Numbered from the stretch's first letter, positions 28,763-38,286 are shown. The stretch: DNA of 64,000 nt from Pelomonas nitida (GCF_043555975.1 NZ_JBIGIA010000021.1:1-64000), one strand, 5' to 3'. Numbers and translations are program-made. Notes: a model not told the origin generated them from the letters alone.

Positions 28763-30649
28763 ATGACCCCTCCAGTCCCGACACCAGCCCCCGCTCCCGC
28801 CCCGACCGAACCTTCCACCGTACTGGCGCTCAAGATCCTGGCCGGCACGGCCGTGCTGGGCTTGCTGTACGTGGCCCGTGATGTGCTCGTGCCGGTGGTG
28901 CTGGCGTTGATGTTGGGCTTCGCGCTGGCGCCGGTGGTGCGGCGCATCCGCCGGCTGGGCCTGGGGCAGACGGCGGCGGCGCTGGCGGCGTTGTCGCTCA
29001 GCGGTGCAGTCGTGTTCGGCGTCGGCTGCGCCGTGTTTTCCCAGGTGGGCGCGCTGGCCAGCAGCCTGCCCAGCTACGAAGCGAATGTGCGGGCCAAGGC
29101 AGCCGCGGTGCGTGCCCTGACGATCGACCGAATCGCTGAGGCCAAGGACAGGGCCGGACGCTTGATCGGTGAAGCCGCCGCGCCCGCGCCGCTTCGTGAG
29201 GACCTGCTTCCGGTGGCGCCCGTCGCTCCACATGCCCCGGTGGCCGCGCCTGCCGCGGCGGCGGCGGATGACGCCGCCGGCCTGGTGGCCAAGGCCCTCG
29301 CTGCAGTCTGGGGGCCGTTGGGCATGCTGGGTGTCGTGGCGCTGGTGCTGATCTTCGTGCTGCTGGAGCAGGACTCGCTGCGCGACCGGCTGATCCGCCT
29401 GGTCGGTGGGCAAGACCTGCGCGGCGCCACCAATGCGATCAACGACGCAGGCGAGCGGCTGTCGCGCTACTTCGTCTCGCAGTTCGCGGTGAACCTGGGC
29501 GTGGCGGTGGTGGTCGGTATCGCGCTGGCCCTGCTGGGGCTGCCGCAGGCCGCCGTGTGGGCCTTGCTGGCGGGTCTGCTGCGCTTCATCCCCTACGTGG
29601 GCTTTCCGGCGGCGGCCGCCTGTGCCGCAGGTTTCGCCGCGGCGGTGGACCCGGGCTGGCATCTGGCCTACATGGCCTTGCTGGTCTTCGTCGTCGTGGA
29701 GCTGCTGGTGGCCAACGTCGTGGAGCCGCAGCTCTACGGTCACACGACCGGGCTGTCGCCGTTCTCCGTCGTCGTCTCGGCGGTGGCCTGGGGTGCGCTA
29801 TGGGGGCCGGTGGGCCTGCTGCTGTCCACGCCGCTGACGCTGTGCCTGGTGGTGGCGGGGCGGCATGTGCCGGCGCTGGCCTTCTTCGACATCCTGTTCG
29901 GCGATGCGCCGGCGCTGACCTTGTCGCAGCGCTTCTACCAGCGCTGCCTCAGTGGCGACGCGGTGGAGATCCTGGCCGAGGCGCGCAGCTATGTGCGGCG
30001 ACGTTCGCTGGCGTCGTACTGCGACAAGATCGTGATGCCGGCGCTGGAGTTGGCGCGCGGCGATGTCGAGCGTCAGCTCATCAGCGCCGAGCAGCAGCGT
30101 GTGGCCCAGCAGGTGGTCGTCCAGGTGTTCGCGGATCTCGCGCACGAAAGCCGGCCGGCCCGGCGTCACCGCGGATCGGTGCTGGACGGAGGCAGCCTCG
30201 GCCTGACGCTGCGGGATGCCCGCATGCAGACGGCCGGCCGCTGGCAGGGCGCATTGAACGTCGCGCCGGGCTCGGTCACGCTGTGCCTGAGTACGTCGGG
30301 TGCCGCTTCGCAACTGGTTGCCGAACTGCTGGCCCGGGCGCTGCGCGCCGATGGCGTGGATGCGCGCCATGTGACGCTGGGCGAGCTGGCCGAGCCGCCG
30401 GAAGGTGCGCGCGCCGATGTCGTGGGCACGATGATCCTCGTGACGGCCGGCGAACCTGCCACGGTCGAGGAGTGGGAACGGGTCACCGAGGTGCTGAACC
30501 GGCTGGGTGCGGCGCATCTGCTGCTGATGATCCATGCCTTCGACGGCACGATGCCGGTCGACCGCCTGGACGCCGGCCGGGTGCACCGCACCGTCTATTC
30601 GTTCGAGGAAGCCTTGGCGCTGGTGAAGGGCGACGGCTTCAAGTCTTGA
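28763..30649 (+). CDS. AI-2E family (PerM-like) transporter with long C-terminal extension
   Basis: 628 aa from ATG 28763. A Pro/Ala head is followed by membrane segments in the AI-2E/PerM pattern: VPVVLALMLGFALAPVVRRIRR near the start, a large amphipathic stretch, and the family core (RYFVSQFAVNLGVAV, LLRFIPYVGFP, LWGPVGLLLSTPLTL). The membrane domain ends near residue 370. The next 250 residues are soluble and contain a Rossmann-like arrangement (GSVTLCLSTSG, ADVVGTMILVTAG, LGAAHLLLMIH). I do not recognise this extension. Substrate is unknown; family members export small molecules or ions. Confidence 0.85.
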   Translation: MTPPVPTPAPAPAPTEPSTVLALKILAGTAVLGLLYVARDVLVPVVLALMLGFALAPVVRRIRRLGLGQTAAALAALSLSGAVVFGVGCAVFSQVGALASSLPSYEANVRAKAAAVRALTIDRIAEAKDRAGRLIGEAAAPAPLREDLLPVAPVAPHAPVAAPAAAAADDAAGLVAKALAAVWGPLGMLGVVALVLIFVLLEQDSLRDRLIRLVGGQDLRGATNAINDAGERLSRYFVSQFAVNLGVAVVVGIALALLGLPQAAVWALLAGLLRFIPYVGFPAAAACAAGFAAAVDPGWHLAYMALLVFVVVELLVANVVEPQLYGHTTGLSPFSVVVSAVAWGALWGPVGLLLSTPLTLCLVVAGRHVPALAFFDILFGDAPALTLSQRFYQRCLSGDAVEILAEARSYVRRRSLASYCDKIVMPALELARGDVERQLISAEQQRVAQQVVVQVFADLAHESRPARRHRGSVLDGGSLGLTLRDARMQTAGRWQGALNVAPGSVTLCLSTSGAASQLVAELLARALRADGVDARHVTLGELAEPPEGARADVVGTMILVTAGEPATVEEWERVTEVLNRLGAAHLLLMIHAFDGTMPVDRLDAGRVHRTVYSFEEALALVKGDGFKS

Positions 30650-30686
30650 AGCAGGGCTGCCGAGGCGAGGCGGCTGCCGCATGAAA

Positions 30687-30708
30687 AACGCCGCCCGAGG
30701 GCGGCGTT
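30687..30708 (-). terminator. Rho-independent terminator of efp
   Basis: Stem AACGCCGCCC/GGGCGGCGTT. Read on the minus strand it is followed by a run of T (the AAAAA at 30684-30688 on the + strand). It lies 22 bases past the efp stop and may also stop the convergent transporter transcript. Confidence 0.8.
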
Positions 30709-30730
30709 GTCCGTGGCGGTCGAGACCGGC

Positions 30731-31285
30731 TTAGACGCGCTTGCGGTACTCGTGCGTGCGCGTGTCGATTTCGATCTTGTCGCCGTTTTCGACGAACAGC
30801 GGCACGGCGATTTCGAAGCCGGTGCCCTTCAGGCGGGCGGGCTTCATGACCTTGCCCGACGTGTCGCCCTTGACGGCCGGTTCCGTCTCGATTTCGCGCA
30901 CGACGCTGGTGGGCAGTTCGATGGAGATGGCCTTGCCGTCGTAGAAGGTCACTTCCGCAGCCATGCTGTCTTCCAGGTAGGACAGCGCGTCGCCCATGTT
31001 CTCGGCTTCGACTTCGTACTGGTTGTACTCGGTGTCCATGAACACATACATCGGGTCGGCGAAGTAGCTGTAGGTGCACTCCTTCTTGTCGAGGATGATC
31101 TGCTCCATCTTGTCGTCGGCCTTGAACACGAGTTCAGCACCGGCGCCGTTGAGCAGGTTCTTCATCTTGATGCGCACGGTGGCGGCGCCACGGCCACCAC
31201 GGCTGTATTCGGTCTTCAGGACGACCATCGGGTCCTTGCCCTGCATGATCACGTTGCCGGCGCGGATTTCTTGAGCGAGTTTCAT
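30731..31285 (-). CDS. efp: Elongation factor P
   Basis: 184 aa from ATG 31285. Three-barrel EF-P with Arg32 at the loop tip (YSRGGRGAA). This marks it as the type that is rhamnosylated on arginine by EarP rather than lysylated. EF-P rescues ribosomes stalled at polyproline. That is notable here because the first region codes several proline-rich linker proteins. The modifying enzyme gene lies directly upstream on the same strand. Confidence 0.97.
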   Translation of the reverse strand: MKLAQEIRAGNVIMQGKDPMVVLKTEYSRGGRGAATVRIKMKNLLNGAGAELVFKADDKMEQIILDKKECTYSYFADPMYVFMDTEYNQYEVEAENMGDALSYLEDSMAAEVTFYDGKAISIELPTSVVREIETEPAVKGDTSGKVMKPARLKGTGFEIAVPLFVENGDKIEIDTRTHEYRKRV

Positions 31286-31381
31286 GGTGCGATATCTCGA
31301 GTTGGGGGCCGAAGGCGGGCTTCGGCTGTTGGCGCACCAGCCCCCAGAAATGTCCGGTGTGGCGCGGCAAAGCCGGGCATT

Positions 31382-32413
31382 CTAGCGGCAAGCCCCCAGG
31401 AAGCCTTGCAATTGCGTCACCAGGTCGGGCTGGGCGGTGAGCTGACTGCGCCAGCCTGGTGCGTGCGCGGCGGCTTCGTCCAGGCCCGTGAGGGCCGGCG
31501 GCATCGGGGCCAGGCCGTTCCACCCGCGCCACAGCGCGCGCCAGGCCGGCGGCAGTTCGGCCCGCGCCATGAAGGCTTCGAGCTTGGCGTGGTGCGCGTC
31601 ATCGTGCTGCGGATAGATCTGCCAGACGAACGGCTTGCCCGCCCACTGCGCGCGCACGAAGGAATCCTCGCCGCGCACGAAGTTCAGGTCGCAGGCCCAC
31701 AGCAGTCGGTCGTAGTCGTCCTGCGGCAGATAGGGCAGGGCGATCGTGCGCAGGTTGGGGCCGCTCGCAACCTGCGCCTGCAGCGGCCCCGGGCAGGCCA
31801 GCAGCAGCGTCGGCCGGCCCGACAAGGCCTGCAGCAGCGCGGGCAGGGCCGGGTTCGCATAGGCGAACAGGCTCACGACGCGCTCGCCGGGGCGCGGTGC
31901 CCAGCCGTGCTGCGCCAGCCAGGCCGCGCCGTCGAACGAGGCCTGCTGCGTGGCCAGCGCCACTTCGCGCAGCAGCCCGCCGGTGCGCGGCGTGAAGCCC
32001 GGATAGAAGAAGTGCTTGGTCAGCCCCCGGCCGGGGCCGCTGAACTGCGGTGACGCCAGGCCGTGGCTGCGCTCGACATAGTCTTCGGCGCTGAGGTATT
32101 CGAGGTTGATCCACTGCGGCGCGGGCCGGCGGGCGGCCATGCGGGCGACGAAGGGGTCGGGCAGGTCGCAGCCGAAGGCCTCGATGACGACATCGCCCGG
32201 CACCACGTCGACATCGCCTGCGGGCCAGGGGCGCACCTCGATGCCTGCGGGGTGCTGCGGGGCCATCCATGCCAGCGCACTGACGTCATCCACCCAGAGC
32301 CGCGCGCGCTCACCGCGCCGGGCCAGATCACGCGCGAGCCGCCAGCACACGCCGAGGTCGCCATGGTTGTCGATGACGCGGCAGAAGATTTCCCAAAGGC
32401 GCGGAGAGCTCAT
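31382..32413 (-). CDS. earP: EF-P arginine rhamnosyltransferase EarP
   Basis: The start is ATG 32413 (MSSPRLWEIF); the longer frame would overlap the uvrC start. 343 aa, GT-B fold. Family signatures are FCRVIDNHGDLGVCWRLA near the N-terminus, and LNFVRGEDSFVRAQWAGKPFVWQIYPQ with the catalytic/nucleotide-sugar residues. It transfers rhamnose from dTDP-rhamnose to Arg32 of EF-P. The gap to efp is 96 bp, so the genes are likely one transcript. Confidence 0.95.
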   Translation of the reverse strand: MSSPRLWEIFCRVIDNHGDLGVCWRLARDLARRGERARLWVDDVSALAWMAPQHPAGIEVRPWPAGDVDVVPGDVVIEAFGCDLPDPFVARMAARRPAPQWINLEYLSAEDYVERSHGLASPQFSGPGRGLTKHFFYPGFTPRTGGLLREVALATQQASFDGAAWLAQHGWAPRPGERVVSLFAYANPALPALLQALSGRPTLLLACPGPLQAQVASGPNLRTIALPYLPQDDYDRLLWACDLNFVRGEDSFVRAQWAGKPFVWQIYPQHDDAHHAKLEAFMARAELPPAWRALWRGWNGLAPMPPALTGLDEAAAHAPGWRSQLTAQPDLVTQLQGFLGACR

Positions 32414-32445
32414 CGCCGGCATTGTCCCAGGCCAAAATCCCGGCA

Positions 32446-34434
32446 ATGTCCAGCACGACCCCTCCCAGCGCCGACGCCGGCGCGCAGTTCCTGGCCGAGC
32501 GCGCCGCCATCGAAGCCGCCGAGCGGCAGAGCGCCATCGAGCTGGAGGCCGCCGCCCGCGAGCAGCGCGAGCGCCTGGTGGCCGAAGTCAATGCACTGCC
32601 TGCGCTGCCGGGGGTCTATCGCTATTTCGATGCCAAGGACGACGTGCTCTACGTCGGCAAGGCCAAGGACCTGAAGCGGCGCGTCAGCAGCTACTTCCAG
32701 AAGAACCATGGCGGCAGCCGCATCGGCATGATGGTGGCGCGCATTGCCCGCATGGAGACCACCGTCGTGCGCACCGAGGCCGAGGCGCTGCTGCTCGAGA
32801 ACAACCTCATCAAGACCTTGAACCCGCGGTTCAACATCCTGTTCCGCGACGACAAGAGCTACCCCTATCTGAAGATCACGTCGCACGCCTACCCGCGCAT
32901 GACCTACTACCGTGGTGCGGTGGACAAGCGGCATCAGTATTTCGGGCCGTTTCCCAGCGCCTGGGCAGTGAAGGAATCCATCCAGCTGATGCAGAAGGTG
33001 TTCCGCCTGCGCACCTGCGAGGACAGCGTCTTCAACAACCGCAGCCGACCCTGCCTGCTGCACCAGATCAAGCGCTGCTCCGGCCCTTGTGTGCCGGCCG
33101 GCCAGACGGGCGAATACGCGCGCGACGTGCGCAGTGCCGAGGCGTTTCTGCGCGGCGAGACCGACGAGGTCATGGCGTCGCTGCAGCTGCAGATGGGCGC
33201 TTACGCCGAGCGCTTCGAGTACGAGCTTGCGGCCGAGGTGCGCAACCAGATCCAGGCGTTGTCCAAGGTGCTGCAGCAGCAGGTGGTGGAGGAGAGCAGC
33301 GCCACCGGCCGCGACCGCGATGTGGACATCCTGGCGGTGAAGGTGCAGGGCGGCAAGGCCTGCGTGAACCTGGCCATGGTGCGCGGCGGGCGCCACCTGG
33401 GCGACCGCGCGTTCTTTCCGAAGCATGTGGACGATGCCACCGCCGTGCGGCTGGACGACGAGGATGCCCTGTCCCCGGAGCGCCAGGTACTGGAGGCCTT
33501 CATGGCGCAGCACTACCTGGCGGCGCCGGTGCCAGGTCTCATCGTCGTCAGCGAAGCGGTCGATGCCGGGCTGGCCGAGGCGCTGGGCGCGCAGGGCGGC
33601 AGCCGCGTGACCGTGCAGGCCCAGCCGCGCGGCCAGCGCCGCATCTGGCTGGAGATGTGCGTCAAGGGCGGCGAGCTGGCCCTGGCGCGCCTGCTCGCAG
33701 AGGAGGGCTCGCAGCAGGCGCGTACGCGGGCGCTGATCGAGGCGCTGGATCTCTCGGTCACGGAGATCGACAACTTCCGCATCGAGTGCTTCGATATCAG
33801 TCACACGGCGGGCGAGGCGACGATGGCGAGCTGCGTCGTGTTCGAAGGCCACCAGATGCAGAGCAGCCAATACCGCCGCTACAACATCGAGGGCATCACG
33901 GGCGGTGACGACTACGCCGCCATGCGCCAGGTGTTGACGCGCCGCTACAGCAAGATGGCCGAGGCGGCCCAGCTCGGCACCGGGCGGCTGCCGGACTTGG
34001 TGCTGGTGGACGGTGGCCGGGGCCAGGTCAGCATGGCGCGCGAGGTGTTCGTGGAGCTGGGGCTGGATCTGGGCCTCATCGCCGGCGTCGAGAAGGGCGA
34101 GGGACGCAAGGTCGGCCTGGAGGAGCTGGTGTTCGCCGATGGTCGAGAGAAGGTCTACCTCGGTCGGGACTCGGCGGCGCTGATGCTGATTGCGCAGATC
34201 CGTGACGAAGCGCACCGTTTTGCGATCACCGGCATGCGGGCCAAGCGCGCCGCCACGCGCACCGGCGGCTCGCGGCTGGAAGATGTGCCGGGCGTCGGCC
34301 CCAAGAAGCGCGCGCAGCTGCTGCAACGTTTTGGCGGCGTGCGTGGCGTGGCCGGCGCCAGTGTCGACGAACTGGCCAGCGTGAAAGGCGTGTCCCGCGA
34401 GCTGGCCGAAGAGATCTATCGCGCGCTGCACTGA
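32446..34434 (+). CDS. uvrC: Excinuclease ABC subunit C
   Basis: ATG 32446, 662 aa, divergent from earP with 32 bp between starts. GIY-YIG nuclease domain near residue 55 (GVYRYFDAKDDVLYVGKA). A cysteine-bearing central part, a UVR motif, an RNase H-like nuclease (ECFDISHTAGE near 446, LVDGGRGQ) and C-terminal helix-hairpin-helix (VPGVGPKKRAQLL) follow. It makes both incisions in nucleotide excision repair. Confidence 0.97.
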   Translation: MSSTTPPSADAGAQFLAERAAIEAAERQSAIELEAAAREQRERLVAEVNALPALPGVYRYFDAKDDVLYVGKAKDLKRRVSSYFQKNHGGSRIGMMVARIARMETTVVRTEAEALLLENNLIKTLNPRFNILFRDDKSYPYLKITSHAYPRMTYYRGAVDKRHQYFGPFPSAWAVKESIQLMQKVFRLRTCEDSVFNNRSRPCLLHQIKRCSGPCVPAGQTGEYARDVRSAEAFLRGETDEVMASLQLQMGAYAERFEYELAAEVRNQIQALSKVLQQQVVEESSATGRDRDVDILAVKVQGGKACVNLAMVRGGRHLGDRAFFPKHVDDATAVRLDDEDALSPERQVLEAFMAQHYLAAPVPGLIVVSEAVDAGLAEALGAQGGSRVTVQAQPRGQRRIWLEMCVKGGELALARLLAEEGSQQARTRALIEALDLSVTEIDNFRIECFDISHTAGEATMASCVVFEGHQMQSSQYRRYNIEGITGGDDYAAMRQVLTRRYSKMAEAAQLGTGRLPDLVLVDGGRGQVSMAREVFVELGLDLGLIAGVEKGEGRKVGLEELVFADGREKVYLGRDSAALMLIAQIRDEAHRFAITGMRAKRAATRTGGSRLEDVPGVGPKKRAQLLQRFGGVRGVAGASVDELASVKGVSRELAEEIYRALH

Positions 34435-34456
34435 GCCGCAGCGTCAAGGAGACGTC

Positions 34457-34996
34457 ATGCCCGTGATCGCCCCTGTCAAACGCGCGTTGCGCTGGTTGCT
34501 TGGCCCGCTGCTTGCCGGCTGCACCGCCGCACCCCGGGCACCCGCGCCTGTGCCCGTGACGGCGCCGTCAGCAGCGCCGCCTGCTGTGGCCGCCGTGCCT
34601 GCCGCCACGCCCGCGGCGCCGTCGGCAGCGCCGCTGTCGCGCGCTGCGCCCAGCCTGACGCCGCCCCGCGCCGTGCGCACGCAGGAGGAGCTGCGCCGCC
34701 AGGCCGCCGAGCGCCTCGTGCTGGCCAATCCGGATCGCACATTCACGACGACGGCGCCCACGCATCTGCTGACGGTCATCGTGCTCGAAGTCGAGGTCCG
34801 GGCCGATGGCAGCGTGCGCCGCGTCAACGTCATCCGCAAGCCGCGTTATGCGCCAGAAACGCTGCAGATGGCGATCGACGCCGTGCATCGCGCGGCGCCG
34901 TTCGGCGATGTGCGCCGCATGCCGGAGCCCTGGAAGTTCACCGAAACCTTCCTGTTCGAGGAAGACCGCCGCTTCAAGCCCCTCACGCTGAATTGA
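34457..34996 (+). CDS. Lipoprotein-like protein with TonB C-terminal-type domain
   Basis: 179 aa from ATG 34457, preceded by AAGGAGA. The N-terminal helix ends LLAGC, a lipobox. An Ala/Pro-rich linker (to about residue 70) and a C-terminal domain with VIVLEVEVRADGSVRRVNVIRKPRY...MAIDAVHRAAPF follow. The latter is the strand-helix pattern of TonB_C/TolA periplasmic domains. It lacks a normal TonB membrane anchor. Function unknown; it may bridge envelope layers. It lies 22 bp after uvrC. Confidence 0.7.
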   Translation: MPVIAPVKRALRWLLGPLLAGCTAAPRAPAPVPVTAPSAAPPAVAAVPAATPAAPSAAPLSRAAPSLTPPRAVRTQEELRRQAAERLVLANPDRTFTTTAPTHLLTVIVLEVEVRADGSVRRVNVIRKPRYAPETLQMAIDAVHRAAPFGDVRRMPEPWKFTETFLFEEDRRFKPLTLN

Positions 34997-35063
34997 GACC
35001 CGCGCACCACGCCGGGGTAGCGCAGCGGTTGGAGAGGGCTGCGCCTTGGGCACAATGCCCCAT

Positions 35064-35630
35064 ATGTTCCTGACTCTGCCGACTCTGCTGACCTGGGCCC
35101 GCATCGTGGCCATCCCGCTCATCGTCGGGGTGTTCTACCTGGACCTCACACCAGCGCATCAGAACCTGTTTGCCACCGGCCTGTTCATCGTCGTCGCACT
35201 GACCGACTGGCTGGACGGCTACCTGGCTCGCAAACTCAACCAAACCTCGTCTTTCGGCGCCTTCCTCGACCCGGTGGCCGACAAGCTGATGGTGTGCTCA
35301 GCGCTGCTGGTGCTGCTCAAGCTGCAGCGCGTGGATGCCTTCGTCGCGCTGGTCATCATCGGCCGCGAGATCACGATCTCGGCGCTGCGCGAATGGATGG
35401 CGCAGATTGGTGCATCGCGCAGCGTGGCCGTGCACATGGTCGGGAAGCTCAAGACGACGGCGCAGATGGTGGCCATTCCCTTCCTGCTCTTTCACGGCCA
35501 TCTGTTTGGCGTCATCGACACCCAGGTCTGGGGGACATGGCTCATTTACGCGGCGGTGGTGTTGACCATCTGGTCGATGGTGTATTACCTGCGCAAGGCC
35601 GCACCGGAGATCCGAGCCAAGGCTCGCTGA
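35064..35630 (+). CDS. pgsA: CDP-diacylglycerol-glycerol-3-phosphate 3-phosphatidyltransferase
   Basis: 188 aa from ATG 35064; ATG 35055 (three codons longer) is an equal alternative. Multi-spanning membrane protein with the full CDP-alcohol phosphotransferase motif DG..AR........G...D...D (DGYLARKLNQTSSFGAFLDPVADK). It makes phosphatidylglycerophosphate, the precursor of phosphatidylglycerol and cardiolipin. Confidence 0.94.
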   Translation: MFLTLPTLLTWARIVAIPLIVGVFYLDLTPAHQNLFATGLFIVVALTDWLDGYLARKLNQTSSFGAFLDPVADKLMVCSALLVLLKLQRVDAFVALVIIGREITISALREWMAQIGASRSVAVHMVGKLKTTAQMVAIPFLLFHGHLFGVIDTQVWGTWLIYAAVVLTIWSMVYYLRKAAPEIRAKAR

Positions 35631-35644
35631 CCGGCTGAGCGCGG

Positions 35645-35664
35645 CCCGAGTTGTATCGGGACTT
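35645..35664 (+). terminator. Weak terminator after pgsA
   Basis: CCCGA/TCGGG stem with a GTTGTA loop, followed by ACTTTT, 15 bases past the stop. Confidence 0.45.
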
Positions 35665-35695
35665 TTCCTGCCCTTCCCGGCGTCTGGCGCCCGTC

Positions 35696-35701
35696 TAGAA
35701 T
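35696..35701 (+). promoter_or_regulatory. Possible -10 element for the HU gene
   Basis: TAGAAT with a weak TTCCCG at 35674-35679, 16 bases upstream. This leaves a leader of about 135 bases before the HU start. Confidence 0.3.
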
Positions 35702-35842
35702 CCGCTTCCCCGCGCGAGCCCGGGCCGTCGAATCTACGGCCAGTTCGGGCTTCCGGCAGTACGCGGGTGGCCAGTCGCTAGCAGCCCTGTCGATCGTCCG
35801 CGACGGCAGGGCCCAACCGCTGAATCCAACCTGGGGGCACGA

Positions 35843-36115
35843 GTGAACAAATCAGAATTGATCGAGCACATCGCCAAGCAAGCGGACATCTCCAAGGCCG
35901 CTGCCGGCCGTGCGCTCGAAGCCGTGATCGGCGGCGTCAAGACGACGCTGAAGAAGAATGGCACCGTATCGCTGGTAGGCTTCGGCACCTTCAGCATCAC
36001 GAAGCGGGCGGCCCGTACCGGTCGCAACCCGCGGACCAATGAAGCCATCAAGATCAAATCGGCCAAGGTGCCCAAGTTCAAGCCCGGCAAGGCGCTGAAG
36101 GATGCCGTGAACTGA
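35843..36115 (+). CDS. HU-family DNA-binding protein
   Basis: 90 aa from GTG 35843 with GGGGG upstream. The full HU fold is present: N-terminal MNKSELIEHIAKQADISK and the beta-arm signature VGFGTFSITKRAARTGRNPRT. It is a nucleoid protein that bends DNA. Upstream lies about 210 bp without genes; tRNA-Val follows after 40 bp. Confidence 0.96.
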   Translation: MNKSELIEHIAKQADISKAAAGRALEAVIGGVKTTLKKNGTVSLVGFGTFSITKRAARTGRNPRTNEAIKIKSAKVPKFKPGKALKDAVN

Positions 36116-36155
36116 TAATGCTGGTTTCGGCGCCTTGTGCGCACCCCGGTTTACC

Positions 36156-36231
36156 GGGCGCTTAGCTCAGTTGGTAGAGCACCTCCCTTACACGGAGATT
36201 GTCGGCGGTTCGAGCCCGTCAGCGCCCACCA
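36156..36231 (+). tRNA. tRNA-Val (TAC)
   Basis: 76 bases with encoded CCA. The acceptor GGGCGCT pairs with AGCGCCC, the D-arm is AGCTCAGTTGGTAGAGC, and the T-loop is GGTTCGAGCCC. The anticodon loop CTTACAC gives TAC, reading valine codons. Confidence 0.96.
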
Positions 36232-36341
36232 TAGAATCCGTTTCCCTTCGAAGGCGAACCTCGGTTCGCCTTCGTCGCGTTCTGGCTTGCATTTCATGCG
36301 TGCCCTGACCGGCCGCCCAAGACCCCTCGAGGCTTTCCGAG

Positions 36342-38258
36342 ATGTTTGAATTTGTCCGCGCCCACACGCGCCTGTTCCAGTTCATCCTGTTGCTGCTGAT
36401 CCTGCCGTCCTTCGCCTTCGTCGGCATGCAGGGCTACACGAGCATGATGGGCGGCGCCAATGCCAGCGTGGCCAGCGTCGATGGCCGCAAGATCACGCAA
36501 GGCGAATGGGAGGTGGCGCAGCGCGAGCAGAACGACCGCATCCGCCGCCAGAACCCCAACATCGACGCCAAGCTGCTGGATACGCCCGAGGCCAAGCATC
36601 AGGCGCTCGAGAGCCTGGTCACCGAGCGCACGTTGAAGGCGGCTGCTGAACACCAGCACCTCACGCCGACCGTTGAGGAAACCAAGGCGCGCTTCTGGGC
36701 TGACCCGCAGTTCGCCTTCCTGCGCAACGCGGATGGCGCCACGATCAACGCCGGCCTGCTTGCCGCGCAGGGCATGACGCCGTCGGGCTTCCTCGAGCGT
36801 CTGCGCCAGGACTATGCGCTGCGCCAGGTCACCGCTCCCGTCGAGGCTTCTGCGGTGGCTGGTAGTGCCATTGCGAAGCTGGCGTTCGATTCCCTGCTGC
36901 AGCAGCGTGAAGTGCAGACGCAGCGTTTCGATGTCAAGGACTTCGCTGCCAAGATCAATCCGAGCGAGGCTGATCTCGAAGCCTTCTACAAGGATCCAGC
37001 CAATTCGGCCAAGTTCCAGCTGCCCGAGACGGCGCAGATCCAGTACGTCGTTCTCGACCTCGAGGCGCTGAAGAAGGACGTCAGCTTCACGGAAGACGAT
37101 CTGCGCAAGTACTACGCGGAAAACGCCTCGCGCTACGGCGTGCCTGAAGAGCGTCGTGCCAGCCACATCCTCGTCAAGGTCGAGCGCAGCGCGCCGGCCG
37201 ACGAGCGCGCCAAGGCCAAGGCCAAGGCCGAGGAGTTGCTGGCTCAGGTCCGCAAGAACCCCGCCTCGTTCGCCGAGGTCGCCAAGAAGAATTCGCAGGA
37301 CGAAGGTTCGGCCGTGAACGGCGGTGACCTGGACTTCTTCGGCCGCGGCGCGATGGTCAAGGAATTCGACGCGGCCGTCTACGCGATGAAGCAAGGCGAG
37401 ATCAGCAATCTGGTCGAGACCGACTTCGGTTACCACATCATCCAACTGACTGGCACTCGCGGCGGCGAGAAGAAGCCTTTCGAGGCGGTGCGTGCGGAAG
37501 TGGAGTCCGAAGTGCGCAAGCAACTCGCCCAGCGCCGCTACTCCGAAGCGGCCGAGCAGTTCGGCAATCTGGTCTACGAACAGTCCGACAGCCTCCAGCC
37601 CGCGGCCGACAAGCTCAAGCTGCAGATCCAGACTGCGACCGTGACGCGCAAGCCCGCGCCGGGTGCCGCCGGCCCGCTGGCATCGACCAAGCTGCTGGAC
37701 GCCGTGTTTGGCAACGAGGCGCTGCACAACAAGCGCAACACCGAGTCGGTCGAAACAGGCCCGAGCCAGCTCGTTTCCGCGCATGTCACGCAATACAACG
37801 CGGCCCGTATCCCGCCGCTGGCTGATGTGAAGGACAAGGTGCGCGCGCAACTCGTCAACACGCTCGCCAGCGCCGAAGCCCGCAAAGCTGGCGAAGCGCG
37901 CCTGGCAGCCATGAAGGCAACGCCGACGGACACGGCAGGCCTGGATGCGGCGGTCGCCATCTCGCGTGCCAAGCCGGCCAACTTCACGCGTGCTCAACTC
38001 GAGGCTGTGCTGGGTGCGGATGCTGCCAAGCTGCCGACCGTGATCGGCGTGTCCGCAGACGACGGCAGTTATGTGGTTGTGCGCATCAACCAGCTGCAAC
38101 CGCGTGACCCGGCCATCGTTGATGACAAGCGTGCCACACAGCAATACGCCAGCGCCTGGGCGCGTGCGGAAGGCCAGGCCTACCTCGCGGCACTCAAGTC
38201 GCAGTACAAGGCTGCAATTAAAATTGCATCTCCTGCTTCGGCAGCTAGCGCGCCTTAA
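36342..38258 (+). CDS. ppiD: PpiD-like periplasmic folding factor (SurA_N/PPIase)
   Basis: 638 aa from ATG 36342. One membrane anchor (about 10-30) is followed by a SurA-type N-terminal chaperone domain, a parvulin domain starting near residue 270 (RRASHILVKVE...GGDLDFFGRGAMVKEFD...ETDFGYHIIQLTG), and a long C-terminal chaperone region. It sits at the SecYEG exit and helps fold outer membrane and secreted proteins. It is flanked by tRNA genes on both sides. Confidence 0.93.
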   Translation: MFEFVRAHTRLFQFILLLLILPSFAFVGMQGYTSMMGGANASVASVDGRKITQGEWEVAQREQNDRIRRQNPNIDAKLLDTPEAKHQALESLVTERTLKAAAEHQHLTPTVEETKARFWADPQFAFLRNADGATINAGLLAAQGMTPSGFLERLRQDYALRQVTAPVEASAVAGSAIAKLAFDSLLQQREVQTQRFDVKDFAAKINPSEADLEAFYKDPANSAKFQLPETAQIQYVVLDLEALKKDVSFTEDDLRKYYAENASRYGVPEERRASHILVKVERSAPADERAKAKAKAEELLAQVRKNPASFAEVAKKNSQDEGSAVNGGDLDFFGRGAMVKEFDAAVYAMKQGEISNLVETDFGYHIIQLTGTRGGEKKPFEAVRAEVESEVRKQLAQRRYSEAAEQFGNLVYEQSDSLQPAADKLKLQIQTATVTRKPAPGAAGPLASTKLLDAVFGNEALHNKRNTESVETGPSQLVSAHVTQYNAARIPPLADVKDKVRAQLVNTLASAEARKAGEARLAAMKATPTDTAGLDAAVAISRAKPANFTRAQLEAVLGADAAKLPTVIGVSADDGSYVVVRINQLQPRDPAIVDDKRATQQYASAWARAEGQAYLAALKSQYKAAIKIASPASAASAP

Positions 38259-38267
38259 TTTTTAGGC

Positions 38268-38273
38268 TATACT
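38268..38273 (+). promoter_or_regulatory. -10 element of the tRNA-His promoter
   Basis: TATACT in a local AT-rich stretch, 13 bases before the tRNA. I see no good -35. Confidence 0.45.
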
Positions 38274-38286
38274 TTATGGCTCAGCG

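Noticed and set aside
32410..34431. Minus-strand 673-codon frame over uvrC
   Set aside because: uvrC is certain on the + strand; the antisense frame has low-complexity composition and no start context.
35012..35060. tRNA-like start (GCCGGGGTAGCGCAGCGGTTGGA)-type sequence before pgsA
   Set aside because: Resembles an acceptor and D-arm only; no anticodon arm, T-arm or matching 3' acceptor follows before pgsA begins.
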